Source: G963667145 sp963676515 [NCBI: Candidatus Cloacimonadota bacterium]
Lineage (GTDB): Bacteria > Cloacimonadota > Cloacimonadia > G963667145
Assembly (NCBI GenBank): GCA_963676515.1
Contig: OY781061.1
Location: 868,001 to 932,000, forward strand
DNA: 64,000 nt
Direction of reading: 5' to 3'
A model generated the notes under the pieces. That model was given only the letters and a program-made list of their open reading frames with translations. It was not told where the DNA came from and made no database searches. The position numbers and the translations under genes were made by a program. Below are positions 23,901-28,265 of the stretch, piece by piece (position 1 is the first letter of the stretch; every line of letters begins with the position of its first letter).

Positions 23901-26164
23901 TTACTTATAGTTTTACCATCCAAGATGTCTTGACCCTGAACAATGTGGTGCATGGTACTGGTAGCGATATAGGAGCTGTGGCAGGAAACACTTATGAAGC
24001 TACGATAGCGAATGCGGTCTCTGTAGGAGACAGCATCTATGGAAATGAATATGTTGGTGGTATGGCTGGATATTTTATTGGCACTTTTACAAACCTCTAC
24101 TCTCTGGCAGAATCTGTAAGTAGTGGTGATGCTACAGTTACAGGGAAGATGTTAAGACCTTGGTCAACTCTAAATGTTAAGACTATAGTCAGTGATTGCT
24201 ACTCGCTGGCAGAGACAAAATTTATGGATGGCTACAAGCTCGGCGTTAATCCTAGCGGTTGCGATGGCGGAAACCTCTTCTACAACTATTTGCAAGAATC
24301 GGACTACCAAGCACTCTTTGATGATGACACTGATGGACATTGGGAATACATCGCAGGAGCGAAATATCCGACTCTGCGAGATTTCTCGGACTACTTGGAT
24401 GGAGCTCTGGTGATGACGACCGAGCCTTTCACTTCAGTAACTGGTGGCTATGGAGTAAGCTCTGTCACCGACTTCCTCATGATGGGCGGTTATGTCGATG
24501 AGGATTTTGTCTTGGCTGTGGATTCGCTCGATTTCGGCGATGGCACAGTCACCGTCGATGGCGACGACAATAGTTTCCCTATCGGCACTAGCGACCATCC
24601 GTTCACAGGCTCATTCGATGGACAAGGCGGATTCATCACGGGACTGCGACTCTTGTCTGCCGACGCAGGTGACAATCGCGGGCTCTTCGGCGTGGTGAAA
24701 GGTGCTAAGATAAAGAACTTGGGGTTGGTAGATGCTCAGGTGACTGGTAACGAAAATGTGGGAGCTTTGGTCGGAACTTTTGCTAGCTACCACGATAAAG
24801 CAGATTTGAGCGACATACTCGTGGAAGGCTCTCAGGTGAGTGGCACGAAGAATGTCGGTGGTGTGGTAGGCTTTATGAACGATGTCGAAGCTGAGCGACT
24901 GGTGGCAGCCGTCGTCACTGTGCGAGGCGATAGCTATGTAGGCGGCATCGTCGGTGGTGGTGGAAGCAGTGGGGAACTGAGCAGCAGCTTCGCCCTGTGT
25001 GACACTGTCGAGCTCTATAGTGGCGAAGAGCCAGCTAGAGTCGCGGGTGGTTCGGTCACCTTGAGCGGCAACTACGCTATCTCCTCTATTTCGGGAGACT
25101 GGAGCGACGAGAGAGTGGGAGCAGCTAAAGCTCACGGACAGGCAATAGATTTGGACTCATTGCGTAATGAGGCGGCTTATACAAGTGCATGGGGTTCTGC
25201 TTTGACTACTCTTGGCTGGGAGTGGGCAGGTGGTGATTGGAGTGCTTACCCTCGCCTTAGCAAGATGACCACAGATTGTGATGCGAGCAGTTTGGCGTTC
25301 CGAGGTGGAGACGGCACAGCATCCTCGCCGTATGGTGTGATATGTGCGAGCTCATTCAAGCGGATGGCAGAGACTGGTATGCTGAGCAAGCACTACAGCC
25401 AGTTAGTGGACATCGACATGACATCTAGGGAGTTCCAGCGAATAGGGACGGGAGGCCAGGGCTTCACAGGCAGCTACAATGGGCAAGGCTACCAGATAAA
25501 GAACTTAATATATGAAGATGCGAGCCTTACACAAGAAGTGGGATTCTTTGCTATTGTTACTGGTGGTGTTATCCAGAGGGTGACTCTGCTAGACCCGACT
25601 ATGAATGGGGGCAAAGTAGGTGGGCTGGTGGGATATATGGCTGGCTCTGCTGAGCTCAAGAACTGTCTAGTGAAAGGTGCGAACATCACCGGTGGTGACT
25701 ATGCTGGCGGGTTGGTCGGTTATCTATCGGGGTCAGCGAAAGTTTCGGGGTGTGTCTCCATCGTGGACAGTGTGACTGCGAGTACTTTTGCTGGAGGAGC
25801 TATCGGGAGTATGAATGGGGTTGGCACTAAGCTCAGTAACACCGCCGTGATCGGTGGCACTATCGCTGGATTTGATGATTCTTACACAGGTAGAGTTGTG
25901 GGGTATAATCGTTATGGAACTATATCTGCTGCTTACGGTTCGATTGCTACGACTGTGAATGGATTTACTGTAACTTTAACTGATGCTACTAGTATAAATG
26001 GTGCGGATTTAGATTTGGGTGAGGGCGACTTGGAGTATAAATGGATATGGAATGTGGGACTTAAATTTACTGATAGCGGAGCGGTAAGCGATGACAAGCC
26101 TTGGTTCTGGACGGACGAAACCCATCCTGTGCTTCGCTCGACTCAGAGTGGTTTGTTAAATTAG
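1..26164 (+). CDS. Giant Fn3-repeat/GLUG-repeat surface-type protein (5' end outside window)
   Basis: The reading frame is open from the left edge (frame starting at base 2) to a TAG at 26162-26164, so at least 8,720 residues are present and the true start lies upstream. A GTG at 17 is in frame, but the residues before it (YQVEA) continue a normal Fn3 strand, so it is not the start. About 67 fibronectin type III-like units (~104 residues each) run to about base 20,990. Their recurrent signature is Lxx(P)xxLxxSKGxxxDTIxLxW, then a YYYxVxA strand and a (V)DSGYxxL linker. The rest is a beta-helix-type GLUG region. The protein is very rich in Asp, Ser, Thr and Tyr and poor in Cys. Fn3 and GLUG repeats in bacteria are typical of secreted adhesins or matrix proteins; an extracellular structural or adhesive role is inferred. 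No C-terminal anchor, LPXTG or recognisable sorting domain is visible: the chain ends just after the last GLUG cassette. Confidence 0.9.
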   Translation, partial: YQVEAVCDNGATGYSEYVDATDSVAATGYVQLGEVEAVYASKGKYYQYIDVSWDAAALADSYAVYRLDMSSGDDKSDFLYYGNDPIATVDSLRYLDVPPDVNAYYYRILPCVWVDGNKMEAEASKELFTDEPKGWRALEPPVMDSITTHLVDTIEISWDKLTDAVSYRLYKQEVDLFGKVDPTFLVAVGDTMIYQDVISQEYAGLGYYYFVQGVTATGQTTALSDASDVGAAKLYPVQSIDMTVISADDKVQVTWVVADNTDFVRIEYASASNTNAGKVFSAEYDSWRPNLSEGEWGYVSIVSIGKYNESEAVRDSVLAPLKAVEIISISRGKDDTIQVVVKTNREPTLIAVYRCDDYEICQNSEDSLYAFSQRGSEGVEKVLFSAAGLAPTKPWVQDGDEYQLNDVDAALNKGQKYFYRVNYTRDASNVVWSEMSSYSSQTYGWTTPEVPVIDSVSKNELGEIEVKWNQVAYGDAYRLSKSWVEDGVQMYDTIAASNQKSDTVYSDEKVIPGKYYTYAVQTYVLLSDAYSALSQADSGYAKLVAPIIDASKGLFEDSVRLRWDVGEGVKDPGAGAEQFIISRGSASVSALLPIDTIDYGGELEVVYYDTLGLSADGFDFYYYRVSAVAGGLTSEASELDSGWVKLSPVYDLAATDGNYTDSVYITWTVPIASKKDEIVYTIYRDGIDPVGEVTGLDHYADKNFPDGEKGVLHSYKVSYHHPDLGYSCESEVETGYTKLATPRKPSVSYLDEDIEGISVSAYTVQNADSIYVCRYKTFTSDDYTDTILVFDGASSELFVDDDLFTMQDYEYYCIAWNELSGFSEPSVRDTGKSFLFPPRITVSEDMYFDSITISWRDYTHKSFTIYRDTVNSEPGNDNKIATLEEGASNGVFVDTAESLGVSDGVSMGKVYYYWVRAFADEGSTQYSKTSEMDYGYLSLATPEGLECSKATKPDTVEIRWLSCQDIEDYVFRRYSGVNEGEVFTDFAVNRDECLTSGDTLIYYDKDLFTGDIFYYYKVRAQMSEPSLNLMVYSDYSDIDSGWKKPAAPREFAVSKGLNADTIRLEWSTNNVYAGNEMHIYRATTADGFADVAYDTADAAAGEFMDTAALVNGVYYYYKICRNALGFGSSFFTDVDSGYLLLPAPTNVQASDGDYLDTIRVRWDTVPMTSGYTVYRRFVSGATQETQIDFPSQDSVYLDTFVSAFYGLRAYYRVEAYNDVTQDNLLSLIDSGYTQLPAPQNFSATYRTTYDAVKLAWKMVKRADEYLLFVGDSLTNLELLDTFYTEEAFDSVGTRIDYGTIYYYKVFARNELTEGLLEDKRNYSEIDSGMAAMPAPVGLQAEKAKHEDTLFVSWSKLDYIEGYSLYYDTLQDAGGYKRLFYLDGADDTLAGVDNNNFSSLRQDKKYYFKVRSVGKNDSSELSDCDFGYLALTPPAQPQVSQDSLDFIKIKWEDEDYANGYTLYRINSAKDTVSVGLEMTKFSSGDSLYVKDFSIVPGGIYRYYLVGTGDVSRSLPSEVSDSCWRQYDAPNVWLENDPDSLITGRLIVKWDEWTEAANRMVLEYSISPIFSDRTKKNIISKFTRDELTDNVEQANLYYLRARVYRDGGFGEMITSPYSQVDSGYCRLDTLTNFTASKAKWKDKIVLHWDTLPVTNDMGWKKYHIMRSDLSDEGVLVTDVDSFVDASIEIGKIYSYKVKVVTEKFGESHYSLEDTGYADLPTPALSSVEETDGQDSLRLVWSYPAQAGELVDSFMVARSLGLTSYFVVNTFPLDKSSLQIEDLGTMVQYTWVQGGLERAKTYYYRLQASSTTIDDKSDFSDTLSGSLSMQSPDLVSVSRGDYNDSIELHWTQVDGAKNYLVYRSKSVDGFDVGMSEIEMVDDTSYADTVKPSAEPKQGEPYFYSVRARNTDDAYVVHLSGFSDVDFGFASMDTVANFTVAKGDDREKIAASWKKVDAGDYSPLYTLRMLSAAVSGTVVDSLVTSDTSLDLRSTGAFGKSLIQGKVYYFNVQAKINLGTLNDTVYSVISRVDSGYTQVFPPTISATYGTLLDTIRIKWQKETEVAMDSVRIRWSADKSSWDSVAVDYSSAKVDDTVYNLVVGVDLDSAYIGLPLYIGARFEEPKSNSKYVQVMGATKLRGPQDLTASKGISADTLTVSWQNYRGNAEKNDDNTDLYTLYIADSANAIFDETKIIKEVSREDASFYSFDLTLTNEVGKLPGILYYFKVGGSSKMLSLADSMSNIDSGFVLLPKLTMSECSHDLNGKIEVSWALPSTLEDYSEAYESYGLQIEVARKSAAGAYELVDSFQGLDTLSFVDSSTALETGVDFYYRVRLHSSRLADIVAGDKESSSSLWSDSLLGTCIISLSEIRLESEDSFYIDSVRMEVLRANKVDSIIIKREDEDGSADTILARLVSDDCGVDDGKYFAFTDTAASLQDGKLYNYYVQTKKNAEVSEWVGPLEAYTKLDTCQNLNVSKGIYEDKLKLSWKAKAEAEGYAIFVKDISSGEDSMIVASFTSADESVARFVGDLDYPFAYGPKYSLGVAAYSYKFASKKVYSDIVWDTGYLRPQKVDSVWLSHNLKDSVTVKLRYYGGHTFVIKRKRKGDTYVDIESPVWTSTPIAGTTDSYYVFVDSLGGADSRVNGAYYYYKIMAERTGYKGSSDTLFTEKLSMPAYSQIDTVGIVEIDYPSVDSLPIKLSQSNLVEHSIADIRYRLYRYADEGCASLLDSTPLADTAVIVYALQGDGKPKKGVPYWFKVKAEAYETASDLNPYSVSDFTAGVYKGGITLPKPTMKEIRVTADANAVYWKSYPSDVAPLDSVRLYRSFSGGTFEFVKHYSGTPPAQVCLDTIAKYGEHVEYYVQAVINNGGTGDEQVSVNSDTLDCYCYLPVPDSFSASRGMYADTIELSWKWSFAKAQVDSVLLSRYKSGVWDTSYTFAKADTPYYDTANILEGVEYTYYAKSKKNNSATYSPVISSDSAVAKGYARFTPPDTLTVSRNAYSISLSWGYKAGKADTTDDVRYAVVRNDSQTAEWKESGVLDTVDVGDEEFYMDASVVHGMVRWYKVAAFNDISKEKVLSAPVQGFSLLNPVQITRNDQGVSASQIVVTWEEDPAHEAFFVQYSLDETLDARGAFAHPIADSAGSFESSAYTYTSDTIDPADSLVGRKLYCRVWAQNDFGKSEPTQVEVWTKLGAPEILVVSDGTLNNKMSLTIERACDSAADQSIRYEISYTKDEAELFMNYYDLDLATASASGDTIFDTIDVTEQNAGYVYYVGVRAVNDLFGTTSDATIDSGYSKLPSVDLYTTPAPMEGFIRLSWEKKDIGGDSLRYMVYQNSSPNPEIKAGIYDTTDDNILSYDDTTMTVATDYEYWVVTKVINRDWGNSNIQESDTSNHIVQSAKIGYVKNLKQVEDYRIDSINLFWDNIESVDSYVIYRNDEDVVSEAYAFDTVDYDTEVKNFPYYWDSKDSIKNNPGKVYYYWVAGKKAADIGPLADDGVFGFTKLELADSVWASKGTDATKMVLTWNNSDYATAYNIFYDTLDSGGYDWLAKVGIKEEDTTYNLYRSQFSSQFEDGVRYTFRVQPVNSYCTADISDTSVAEDTGYFQLSSVDSFYFYFDSVRLDTIKLHWAKKFTDDLYYHLYRAETRDGNKTFVDSVNVDTGYYEDTELTLEGGKVYYYFIKTTAKGFEGADSDTAEVSTFNLAQNISIEGGGAWSSLPMSAELLVSGEMSGTDNVEANSFSDSIVIKWRKVTNAEKYYLVADTAKDYEISAARYKLLISSDDTAYTLMNPTLQVADLGKKLYFKVAPLNYLDDYSSERALFTDTTSGFALLSSPINLQLTTVNPSSYVLNCKSVLNATQYELWRDGLCVDTSFTTALVDTTMRPGDTAWYKAKVYNTATGHSPFGDSVFVQSNPLSPVGVTASKGTFDDTIAISWTIDTMVQKVERFYVYARNINSLGNFVKVGDTVAKLEQDRDTLFDISLAREVGQKYVFNVKSYRNGRYSAASTDVDTGWKSIPDLEELQADTLEASASFVSVSWKAVDGLAADGRYLLKRVGTFDTVYFDDIADSLYDDYSTAKGMAYKYYVKAYNPDYVDVTQDIEIWSNDKNDGFVSENWSDSAYGGRRFATPELEIAQESNDLLQDTIQLSWSAYPLATKFLLACDTSSDFAGDVDTVHIYNNADGDSSSYNYSAEGTLAEGEVYYFKLQVIDSGGVAPVWDSVSSRWSSVDSGWSQLSPPTGLEATDSIADSILVTWSKSIVPDVDYEVRMTGEGEADETERISDTAYKFYSPFDEDQKSFVVRQKHSVFGVSDWSDTAWGIGKQSPPEYLSRPSKGKYYDSIYFMMDEPSRLLGQMKYKIYVSVDKDATPFSSSADLSGVYDSTDGDFAYSLQDTSLTKNDWFGKKLYFRVAWQVSGQELYSDKGVIDSGWSKLLSPEGLDTLGVGTLDTAVVALKWSSVANAESYGVERKRYSDSDDEYSFLKKVTDTICHDTIEKSSRHHAFRYRVQALNDLSDDTDESVVNSDSKFAELSDTLYPNVYHVESLSASKGEYVDTVKLSWTGCLDTPYTVVRMQKAASGGFDYAGIVAVISGQNKTDGFEDEVIADKELEPGKWYYYYVYLDGDMAVYRDSIDSGYAQIPALEAEDLWVNNDTADIVIDLNAESVPSFDTVIKVAISTGKNFVDSVRFYNLESGVEKDKGSVQVGGATPTDTFEFIPDSFGVLDTFRLRVVNDVVADTYFTVVSFTPLRPTDKVEVQDDGSESDTIKVSVTKRDDNSEKIDSVVLQRVELSNTSKVERLVYPFDASNDTLGDSTVVRGKKYVYKAAYYSKLTGLSEFSSSDDTGFAMLATPVFDTVTKGTSLDTISLVWHKVEDAIGYNIYSRDVGESDYELLVDENVLEGASDTAYDDTRSHIACTFVSYKVQAVGVDTNSALSVVDSGSLAFDRVRNLSFMGKKKDTIKLQFNISADLALDAAFGDNGVKLYRWEDVDNADDTTDHKVDTSLYVVDSITDGELRTFTIADTSAVLDVGQLYFYRVLVRIGSVVSELSDIEYGYLDLPKAGKVTVTKGTKVDSVEITWDKVEGLENYRLIRKTVTASPSEESFEEINDTSVFDDFGGDFFEGTFEPGRFYAYSVKAICDIKQDTIFGSIDKDLELRIFSEAGDVDTGWSEMQPLDEDQIYGYNDTGWIERVSPDDIDAEVDTLIQITVLPTNSFVREVYVYRKNFADDNTSFAPIDTVEGSEKVIDDDFVRGRKYSYRFRVKNDTLSNDTFDIASYTTLQEIDTLKCTAYDTSGLTFAFKEMAGNAAIDSYRLKRAKAADERIFEEFNVSYAFEYKDTLVTQGVSYLYSVASYNDTTGYSPYSPQIAVRRDVSVPKILSVSKGDFIDSIQIKWSKVDDASKGYMILRDTSGTGGDPLTTYDTLFTSGYGAQSEDTVYTDFSSYLPYATIYYSVVAIGADTVSAPSLVDSGYLKYSGITDLAFESMDELRFDTIKLSYSLSQELVDFGVDSVQFYRFDSVSNADSSNFTSKYYLASVSSGFVTTNTYYDDIGDLRSGNLYFYLAKVYPSGDDQGMNVSNLAFGCTKMLPLDSVWATKATYNENSIKIEWSKAEDTKNDSVDYYMLHRTPVDGGVADSLALPGDDTSFVDSLGGVAAGYTRSFDNSLKLAREYEYKVRPIISLSEDTAVGELFAKDFTATYTQPDTGYTQPKAPTLFSVSNGSEDGVDGDSIRVEYSSPYYGDSLVLFRDSLDVSGKSWTKVENLAFGKTLEDYYDVDVAQGVRYQYYIKIYKGVAVDSSKIDSGFVSLKRPDSVVVIDNGKMSDRIKLRIYAPSATIAVVDTMFIKRSKANSALFVAYDTLDVRDSSGTYISYVDSLDLKQGVNYIYTAVFQNVSSTSEQCRDYDTGYCKLDSAEIISVTKGSMFDTIRLTWHMSPDALQYQILRDSITGSDGQTPANYDTIATTSLSKAEEDTIWDDLSDYGAFRQVYYMVKAIGVDRDSPLSSVDSGYYRYRGIEDLAFVSLSNPKYDTITLEWSYNEKILPELDTTLIFRYDSLKYVDSVRENSSYDVTTNMLGVPMQESDTSYDTSSTLLVGNLYFYRAMAKTNNGNFAYPSNVVYGYVKVPMVTNVRATTAEEDTIRVSWNKTPNVDSDGGDVESYYIARYIGDKYDGVSLVSGADSVFVDTAGKTKFNTKTYKARSYNYRVQAKVAVKELTADGWYDDYLYSDWSEPDTGYVYPDSAIIDDVTRGTLEDTVVVSYYTPDYLDSAVLYRREEDQTTWNRMDTLPVGADKWTEYQDHSSDLIPGNNYCYMIRIYKETVNDSSVVDTGYASMAVPTDFRVVYDSNRYAAGFADTSHISLRWDTVRASSGYQIFASRHDDVSKSNYDTIITIVSSSDTSNVFVPSEFAADKDSIFAYNFAIRSYRARTTDSVFSELSASQDGAVRSLSASNLRASNSLFDDIIRLRWDLPRYGSDDISAYEFYRKKGEESFEYLLTNNVEDLDNDTTFDDDNYLEQGYLYYYKVKTIYSDGKATSIFSDTSSFGSLPLSDVNLRVSKKLDSVVVVFDSVKNADFYYLWRTEGTRNFATVPSDTLYEAAYTGDSLVYKDEDVVPGHIYFYQVRALRVVDNDTVFSFAESDYGYQNLELDSVYAQVDSAGVRITWSKAENVGTLIPEKYELYRKPTVGNWSTYDITDERDSELSGTDTIFSYLDKDAICDSNYYYRLNAIFSCEDDEIRFISDDLGQRYGYVWEVVNDSFAVSEGTSEDTISVRWQRIKATLWEQDGGPETNPDTVSAYVITRKNIMNGDMAYDTVTPSQLHQEIVAGDTIYTYYDCGDLDLDKPVAGMSYNYAIRGMIVVNNSPDKFFSSTITDVTDGTGNLKTARVKWKAAYPHHDGTSGEYDGLEIVWEESTSFVEGYIVQRDTATDFSDPVGDTFKVTASTKGVLFTDTSYVDYQSADKPGDLGVLEVGIKYYYRFRQVNNFAYDVLSGWSDTLSYQYKYDSITNTAYVYNSSDYNGLATNWNAGKFTKESLNVKLMDDIYFGDEKLIPFGCTAKPLKGHFMGGGHSVRFNSLAIGDEGSAMFGVADDLLVDSLSILLGADISTSGDLALLVAKSNSSTYRDIQLNLNGNTMTSTGNVGGMIASSQADSLLRVAITGDDGSLIAADTLGGLVAVAQGSFSATDVQVSDFATLQADKCLGGVLGYMTSGSELSLDSVRVTSIDKIWSIIHGGLAGGITADSFDLKDIEVSYIDLFEQNDNSSYYAGFVVGKLNGKGSIADVEVTNLKSFSAPIVQSYIGAFASTTLTGDIDIQNLTVNLPYSMGDFLSGKSYYIGGVFGYLTGSHQVNLENVVVDGNERTVFGAGAHALYLGGLVGYCSGSNNLNVISAQVKGLKIDMNVASSGYVGSLVGLSGGTVQLDSVLVDDAVSISVSGKVGNVGGLIGKTYYLVCDDDQDISLFLSLDFDGTNPDSRVGGLVGYAHKDITGLQADKLTLTLDKFSVTSDYTSYVGLVAGYCVSWQGGDFSSSWYEQEITASNYSVSVGDGSQVGLLFGFLKLLESDTFLIANLSELAVEFTGTSKVSYLGVFAGKMFGSSKDCIATITTENSENVQMTTQGAGDVVAGGVIGCMSGGALSRAGVEGMTIAAEGAGSVDVGMIVGYMFGTYNGGIDQCYASRNLIKDCNSVGMLVGNLTAGTVSSSYALSNTVENCNSVGKFAYEMSSAGAISTCYSLENYADDAEIADDIVSNTGGTLTNACGTLASVLMGGAFSSSADFELTDATSYPSLKDNPQREMPDDNGLEMFAVGGRYQVTNCLQLDAIGDERLVTLVGNHANLPAWLQMSASYTLSEDLDFSDYDPSVNYTPIGSKDKDSLSFSGDFDGDYHKISNLEIKAKDDGTLGGASRRGLFGCIKGGNVFNLMLDSVSVSGTQHCGVLVGHAIGAAGSITNIVISNSRLEGTVVLGLFAGYVTYSFTIQDVLTLNNVVHGTGSDIGAVAGNTYEATIANAVSVGDSIYGNEYVGGMAGYFIGTFTNLYSLAESVSSGDATVTGKMLRPWSTLNVKTIVSDCYSLAETKFMDGYKLGVNPSGCDGGNLFYNYLQESDYQALFDDDTDGHWEYIAGAKYPTLRDFSDYLDGALVMTTEPFTSVTGGYGVSSVTDFLMMGGYVDEDFVLAVDSLDFGDGTVTVDGDDNSFPIGTSDHPFTGSFDGQGGFITGLRLLSADAGDNRGLFGVVKGAKIKNLGLVDAQVTGNENVGALVGTFASYHDKADLSDILVEGSQVSGTKNVGGVVGFMNDVEAERLVAAVVTVRGDSYVGGIVGGGGSSGELSSSFALCDTVELYSGEEPARVAGGSVTLSGNYAISSISGDWSDERVGAAKAHGQAIDLDSLRNEAAYTSAWGSALTTLGWEWAGGDWSAYPRLSKMTTDCDASSLAFRGGDGTASSPYGVICASSFKRMAETGMLSKHYSQLVDIDMTSREFQRIGTGGQGFTGSYNGQGYQIKNLIYEDASLTQEVGFFAIVTGGVIQRVTLLDPTMNGGKVGGLVGYMAGSAELKNCLVKGANITGGDYAGGLVGYLSGSAKVSGCVSIVDSVTASTFAGGAIGSMNGVGTKLSNTAVIGGTIAGFDDSYTGRVVGYNRYGTISAAYGSIATTVNGFTVTLTDATSINGADLDLGEGDLEYKWIWNVGLKFTDSGAVSDDKPWFWTDETHPVLRSTQSGLLN
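14528..18975 (+). repeat. Higher-order repeat: a five-Fn3 block repeated about three times
   Basis: Within the Fn3 array, five consecutive domain types (A-B-C-D-E) recur in the same order. A-type domains begin at about 14,528, 16,100 and 17,720. The B-type is recognised by xGIxDLAFxS (or RVRNLSF) followed by an arginine-aromatic patch (YRWEDV, YRFDSV, FRYDSL) and G(N/Q)LYFY. The C-type has an enlarged F-G loop (SLSEDTAVGE and its counterparts). The D-type has DSLVLFR, DSAVLYR or REVYVYR. The third block stops after its D-type domain near 18,975. A D-E pair just before 14,528 suggests an older fourth block. The period is about 1.6 kb. Confidence 0.7.
21000..26161 (+). repeat. Four GLUG-type beta-helix cassettes at the C-terminus
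   Basis: Each cassette starts with a segment like DxDFxxxxxxPIG followed by FxGxFDGxGxxIxxL, runs through several GGLVGY/GALVGT GLUG motifs, and all four appear to end with an aromatic residue followed by an xxPxL motif. The opening motifs lie near 21,160, 23,615, 24,600 and 25,460. The closers read SYPSL, KYPTL, AYPRL and THPVL. The first cassette (21.0-23.4 kb) is by far the longest. GLUG repeats occur in bacterial surface and secreted proteins, including peptidase- and adhesin-type proteins; here no catalytic domain accompanies them. Confidence 0.8.
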
Positions 26165-26186
26165 ATAAGAAGTTTTTTTTATAAAC

Positions 26187-26216
26187 AAAGGGAGTGCTAC
26201 GGCGTTCCCTTTTTTT
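26187..26216 (+). terminator. Intrinsic terminator after the giant gene
   Basis: Stem AAAGGGA (26187-26193) pairs with TCCCTTT (26206-26212) and runs directly into a T tract ending at 26216. It lies 23 bases after the stop codon. Confidence 0.8.
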
Positions 26217-26240
26217 GTTGTCTCACTGTTTCTTTTCTTC

Positions 26241-26260
26241 ATTCCCGCGAAAGCAGGAAT
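26241..26260. repeat. dRS3-like 20-bp inverted repeat
   Basis: The sequence attcccgcgaaagcaggaat fits the ATTCCC-N8-GGGAAT pattern with one change. The same pattern recurs at 28895, 29008, 31821, 31958, 30087 and 32437. In Neisseria such 20-mers are the dRS3 elements; similar sequences are common in repeat-rich genomes of other phyla. It marks the left border of the repeat field. Confidence 0.7.
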
Positions 26261-26280
26261 ACATGGGTGGGAATTGGTGG

Positions 26281-26941
26281 GCTAGCAAATACTTAAAGCA
26301 GGAAGCGTGAAATTCGTTAACCGCCTGAGCTACGCTAACGACGAAGTGCTATATCACCTATAAAAGACAAAATGAGATTCATAGCACGAGGCTGACAGCG
26401 TGCGATGAAGGTTTAGAATTTAGCTTACAGCTTTGGTATTTTGATTTTACCTTTTGTTACTTTTCGCTTTGGTCAACCAAAGGGAAAAGTAAGACCCTCC
26501 GTCAGGAGACCAAAGCTGGGAGACAGTAACCACAGATGGGTACAGATGACTGCTGGTTGTGGCATTTCCAAGCTGAAGCTTGGGAACGAGGGGAAATCAC
26601 TCTGATAAGAGAGGATGCCCGCTTTTTAGCTTTCAGCTGGACTCCATCTTTTCTTTGAACGCTCAACGAAAAGATAGAGGAGAAAAGAAAACCGCTCCGC
26701 TTCAATCCGCCAGAGGGTTGCGTGAGGTGTTTACGGAGTTCCGTGGTGAAGAGCACCTCCGAGATTTGTTCTTAGCTATCCATTTTCAATTGCTGGCTTT
26801 GCAATGCCAAAAATGGTGGTCTGTGTCTCTGGCTCTGCCCGTGAAGCGGAGAAATTCCCCATCCTACCTAGCAGGTAAGACCGCCCTTCCCTGCCCCTTT
26901 TGTGCATCGTGTGGGAGAATCCAGAGGCGGGTTAGGGTTGG
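26281..26941. repeat. 661-bp tandem unit, copy 1
   Basis: First copy of a unit beginning gctaRcaaatacttaaag. In order it holds: a hairpin-prone segment around cgttaaccgcc; a 36-bp near-perfect inverted repeat at 26457-26492 (17-bp arms TTACTTTTCGCTTTGGT, one mismatch, CA loop); a palindrome of the type TTCCCAAGCT-GA-AGCTTGGGAA at 26565-26586; then a half beginning ctctgataagagagg and ending ccagaggcgggttagggttgg. The second half is of variant a (agagggttgcgtgagg). The short reading frames it contains (up to 125 codons) are not convincing genes. Confidence 0.85.
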
Positions 26942-27603
26942 GCTAACAAATACTTAAAGCAGGAAGCGTGAAATTCGTTAACCGCCTGAGCTACGCTAAC
27001 GACGAAGTGCTATATCACCTATAAAAGACAAAATGAGATTCATAGCACGAGGCTGAGCGCGTGCGATTAAGGTTTAGAATTTAGCTTACAGCTTTGGTAT
27101 TTTGATTTTACCTTTTGTTACTTTTCGCTTTGGTCAACCAAAGGGAAAAGTAAGACCCTCCGTCAGGAGACCAAAGCTGGGAGACAGTAACCACAGATGG
27201 GTACAGATGACTGCTGGTTGTGGCATTCCCAAGCTGAAGCTTGGGAACGAGGGGAAATCACTCTGATAAGAGAGGATGCCCGCTTTTTAGCTTTCAGCGG
27301 GACTCCATCTTTTCTTTGAACGCTCAACGAAAAGATAGAGGAGAAAAGAAAACCGCTCCGCTTCAATCCGCCAGAGACATGGCGTGAGGTGTTTACTGAA
27401 TTCCGTGGTGAAGAGCACCTCCGAGATTTGTTCTTAGCTATACATTTCCAATTGCTGGCATTTCAGTGCTATAGATAAAGGTCTGTGTCTCTGGCTCTGC
27501 CCGTGAAGCGGAGAAGTTCCCCATCCTAACTAGCAGGTAAGACCGCCCTTCCCTGCTCCTTTTGTGCATCGTGTGAGAGAATCCAGAGGCGGGTTAGGGT
27601 TGG
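26942..27603. repeat. 661-bp tandem unit, copy 2
   Basis: Same layout as copy 1. The long inverted repeat is at 27118-27153. The first half is the cacctataaaag variant and the second half is variant b (agagacatggcgtgagg). Confidence 0.85.
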
Positions 27604-28265
27604 GCTAACAAATACTTAAAGCAGGAAGCGTGAAATTCGTTAACCGCCTGAGCTACGCTAACGACGAAGTGCTATATCTCCTCTAAAATGACAAATGAGA
27701 TTCTTAGCACGAGGCTGAGCGCGTGCGATGAAGGTTTAGAATTTAGCTTACAGCTTTGGTATTTTGATTTTACCTTTTGTTACTTTTCGCTTTGGTCAAC
27801 CAAAGGGAAAAGTAAGACCCTCCGTCAGGAGACCAAAGCTGGGAGACAGTAACCACAGATGGGTACAGATGACTGCTGGTTGTGGCATTCCCAAGCTGGA
27901 GCTTGGGAACGAGGGGAAATCACTCTGATAAGAGAGGATGCCCGCTTTTTAGCTTTCAGCGGGACTCCATCTTTTCTTTGAACGCTCAACGAAAAGATAG
28001 AGGAGAAAAGAAAACCGCTCCGCTTCAATCCGCCAGAGACATGGCGTGAGGTGTTTACTGAATTCTGTGGTGAAGAGCACCTCCGAGATTTGTTCTTAGC
28101 TATACATTTCCAATTGCTGGCATTTCAGTGCTATAGATAAAGGTCTGTGTCTCTGGCTCTGCCCGTGAAGCGGAGAAATTCCCCATCCTAACTAGCAGGT
28201 AAGACCGCCCTTCCCTGCTCCTTTTGTGCATCGTGTGAGAGAATCCAGAGGCGGGTTAGGGTTGG
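27604..28265. repeat. 661-bp tandem unit, copy 3
   Basis: Long inverted repeat at 27780-27815. The first half carries the tcctctaaaatgac variant and the second half is variant b, very similar to copy 5. Confidence 0.85.

Noticed and set aside
1-26164. Giant gene as a polyketide or peptide synthetase
   Set aside because: No adenylation, ketosynthase, carrier or other catalytic motif is present; the repeats are Fn3- and GLUG-like.
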